DNA of 41,101 bases from an uncultured Opitutia bacterium (GTDB lineage Bacteria > Verrucomicrobiota > Verrucomicrobiia > Opitutales > Opitutaceae), in assembly GCA_937952235.1 (NCBI GenBank), contig CALFZM010000196.1, forward strand, positions 1 to 41,101, given 5' to 3'. A program made the translations under genes and the position numbers. Below, piece by piece: positions 40,124-41,101 of this stretch (its first letter is position 1; every line of letters starts with the position of its first letter). Under the pieces are notes generated by a model. It saw only the letters and a program-made list of their open reading frames with translations. It was not told the DNA's origin and did not search any database.

Positions 40124-41101
40124 CTACGGCGCGGGGAACTCCCTCACGGGGCTGTAGCGGGGATACGTCTCCCAGATCTCGCCGCCGTCGATCACGCGCG
40201 CGTCGCCGGTGCGGCGCAGTTCGTCCTCGAGCCGTTTCGCCAGGGCCGCGCGCGTGGCGGCGTGGGCGGGATCGGCGGCGAGGTTCCTGAGGCAGCCCGG
40301 ATCGTTCACGATGTCGAAGAGTTCCTCCGCCGGTCGCTTCGCCACGGCGAGGTCAAGGTAACGGCGGAGCTGCGGGTCGTCCGCCTTCGCGATGAGGAAG
40401 TCCAGGGTCGGCGAGCCGTCGATGTCCTTGTAGCCGGAATGCGGCCGGCCGGCCTTGGCGTCCGTTTTTTCCGCGCCGCCTTTCCGGCCGCGGTCGGCCA
40501 GGACCACCGGATCGCCGGCGGGCCAGCGGTCCGGCTTGAAGTTGCGAATGTAGAGATGCCGGGCGGTGCGGATGGCCCGCTGCGGGTAGGTCCAGTTGTT
40601 GTAGCGGGCGGACGAGTGCCGCTCGCGGCCCGCGAACACGGCGTCGCGCTGCGGCTCCACCAGGCCCTGTCGCCCGCCGGTCAGCAGCGCGAGCAGGCTG
40701 CGGCCGGCGAGAGGGTATTCGCGCGACGGATGCGTGACGCCGGTCGCTTCGTAGATCGTCGCGGTGAGGTCGACGAAGCCGACGAGGTCGTCAACCACCC
40801 GGCCGCCGGGCACCCGGGCGCCCCAGCGGATCGCGAGCGGCATGTGGAATCCGTATTCGTAGAGGTTCGCCTTGGCGCGGGGGAATGCCATGCCGTTGTC
40901 GCTCGTCACGATGATCAGCGTATGCTCCAGCTCGCCCGCCGCTTCGAGCTGCTGCAGGGCGCGCGCGAGATGGGAGTCGAACCACTCGATCTCGAGGCAG
41001 TAGTCCAGGAGGTCCGAGCGGACCTCGGGCGGCGCGTCGACGTCGGAGCCGCAGGCGACGAGCCCGAGACCGGCGAACAGGAGCCCGACCCAAAGGCCGG
41101 C
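40124..41101 (-). CDS. Sulfatase, C-terminal part (5' end off window)
   Basis: The last 325 residues of an arylsulfatase-type enzyme; the N-terminus with the formylglycine cysteine motif (CxPxR) is outside the window. Visible sulfatase blocks are PEVRSDLLDYCLEIEWFDSH, then LEAAGELEHTLIIVTSDNGM (the metal-binding TSDNG), FPRAKANLYEYGFHMPLAIR (with the active-site Lys/Arg region), DLTATIYEATGV, REYPLAGRSLLALLTG, RAIRTARHLYIRN and ELFDIVNDPGCLRNLAADPA, which is the usual C-terminal ELYDLxxDPxExxNL. The FPRAKANLYEYG form is typical of sulfamidase-like (heparan N-sulfatase-type) members. The residues at the very edge (GLWVGLLFAGLGLVACG) are oddly hydrophobic for this position. It would act in the periplasm on sulfated glycans or sulfate esters, and heads the minus-strand cluster. 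Confidence 0.9.
   Translation of the reverse strand, partial: AGLWVGLLFAGLGLVACGSDVDAPPEVRSDLLDYCLEIEWFDSHLARALQQLEAAGELEHTLIIVTSDNGMAFPRAKANLYEYGFHMPLAIRWGARVPGGRVVDDLVGFVDLTATIYEATGVTHPSREYPLAGRSLLALLTGGRQGLVEPQRDAVFAGRERHSSARYNNWTYPQRAIRTARHLYIRNFKPDRWPAGDPVVLADRGRKGGAEKTDAKAGRPHSGYKDIDGSPTLDFLIAKADDPQLRRYLDLAVAKRPAEELFDIVNDPGCLRNLAADPAHAATRAALAKRLEDELRRTGDARVIDGGEIWETYPRYSPVREFPAP

Noticed and set aside
1..41101. CRISPR array, tRNA/rRNA genes, insertion sequences or prophage
   Set aside because: No regularly spaced identical repeats, no cloverleaf or rRNA-like sequence, and no transposase, integrase or phage structural motif seen on either strand.

Overview
The window is GC-rich chromosomal DNA, and its gene content points to the Planctomycetes-Verrucomicrobia-Chlamydiae (PVC) group, most likely an Opitutaceae-like verrucomicrobium. 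The main signs are a DUF1501 protein paired with a DUF1549/DUF1553 'planctomycete cytochrome' protein, a PVC-type propeller/HEAT/cytochrome c dehydrogenase-like protein, a sulfatase, a sigma/FecR/TonB-receptor set, and an NHL plus Ig-like surface protein ending in the two-copy C-terminal module typical of Verrucomicrobia. I see no rRNA, tRNA, CRISPR array, insertion sequence or phage gene. The taxonomic call is an inference from gene content only.

Layout. (1) 1-5117, minus strand: guaB, a divergent SecY paralogue and a PIG-L deacetylase lie in one row, followed by a good terminator and then purA, which runs off the left edge. The two enzymes that branch from IMP (GuaB to GMP, PurA to AMP) are therefore in one block. 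(2) 5262-9339, plus strand: menC and menE overlap (menaquinone synthesis), followed by a PolX DNA polymerase with a PHP domain. (3) 9499-14488: a secreted NHL/Ig protein, a DUF2911 protein, and on the minus strand a secreted amidohydrolase. (4) 14758-19233, plus strand: a very tight operon of a 49-residue membrane protein, a sodium:solute symporter, a short BshC-like protein, BshB and BshA. This is a bacillithiol (low-molecular-weight thiol) biosynthesis locus whose cysteine-adding enzyme is only about half the usual length. (5) 19323-28695, plus strand: the propeller/HEAT/cytochrome c protein, an RND efflux pair (adaptor and pump, no outer-membrane channel), and an NrfJ-like plus OB-fold secreted protein. 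(6) 41101-28712, minus strand: seven genes in one direction: sulfatase (cut by the right edge), ECF sigma factor, FecR, TonB receptor with an STN signalling domain, ceramidase-like hydrolase, DUF1501 protein and DUF1549/DUF1553 cytochrome protein. The sigma/FecR/STN-receptor trio is a cell-surface signalling module. The rest looks like the uptake and degradation kit for one extracellular, possibly sulfated, substrate.

Between genes, the most interesting item is a dispersed hairpin repeat. Copies lie at 12228-12345 (plus) and 22862-22983 (minus), with a weaker third at 27614-27650 (plus). Each has two 9-nt arms around a TCC(T) loop, and the two good copies differ at compensating stem positions. 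Many first genes lack a Shine-Dalgarno sequence and instead have a pyrimidine-rich, often CCTCC-containing leader directly before the ATG.

Main leads for novelty: the minimal BshC and its co-translated symporter, the hairpin repeat family, the TonB receptor with two start/signal-peptide modules in one frame, the sigma-to-cytochrome cluster, and the SecY paralogue inside the purine block.
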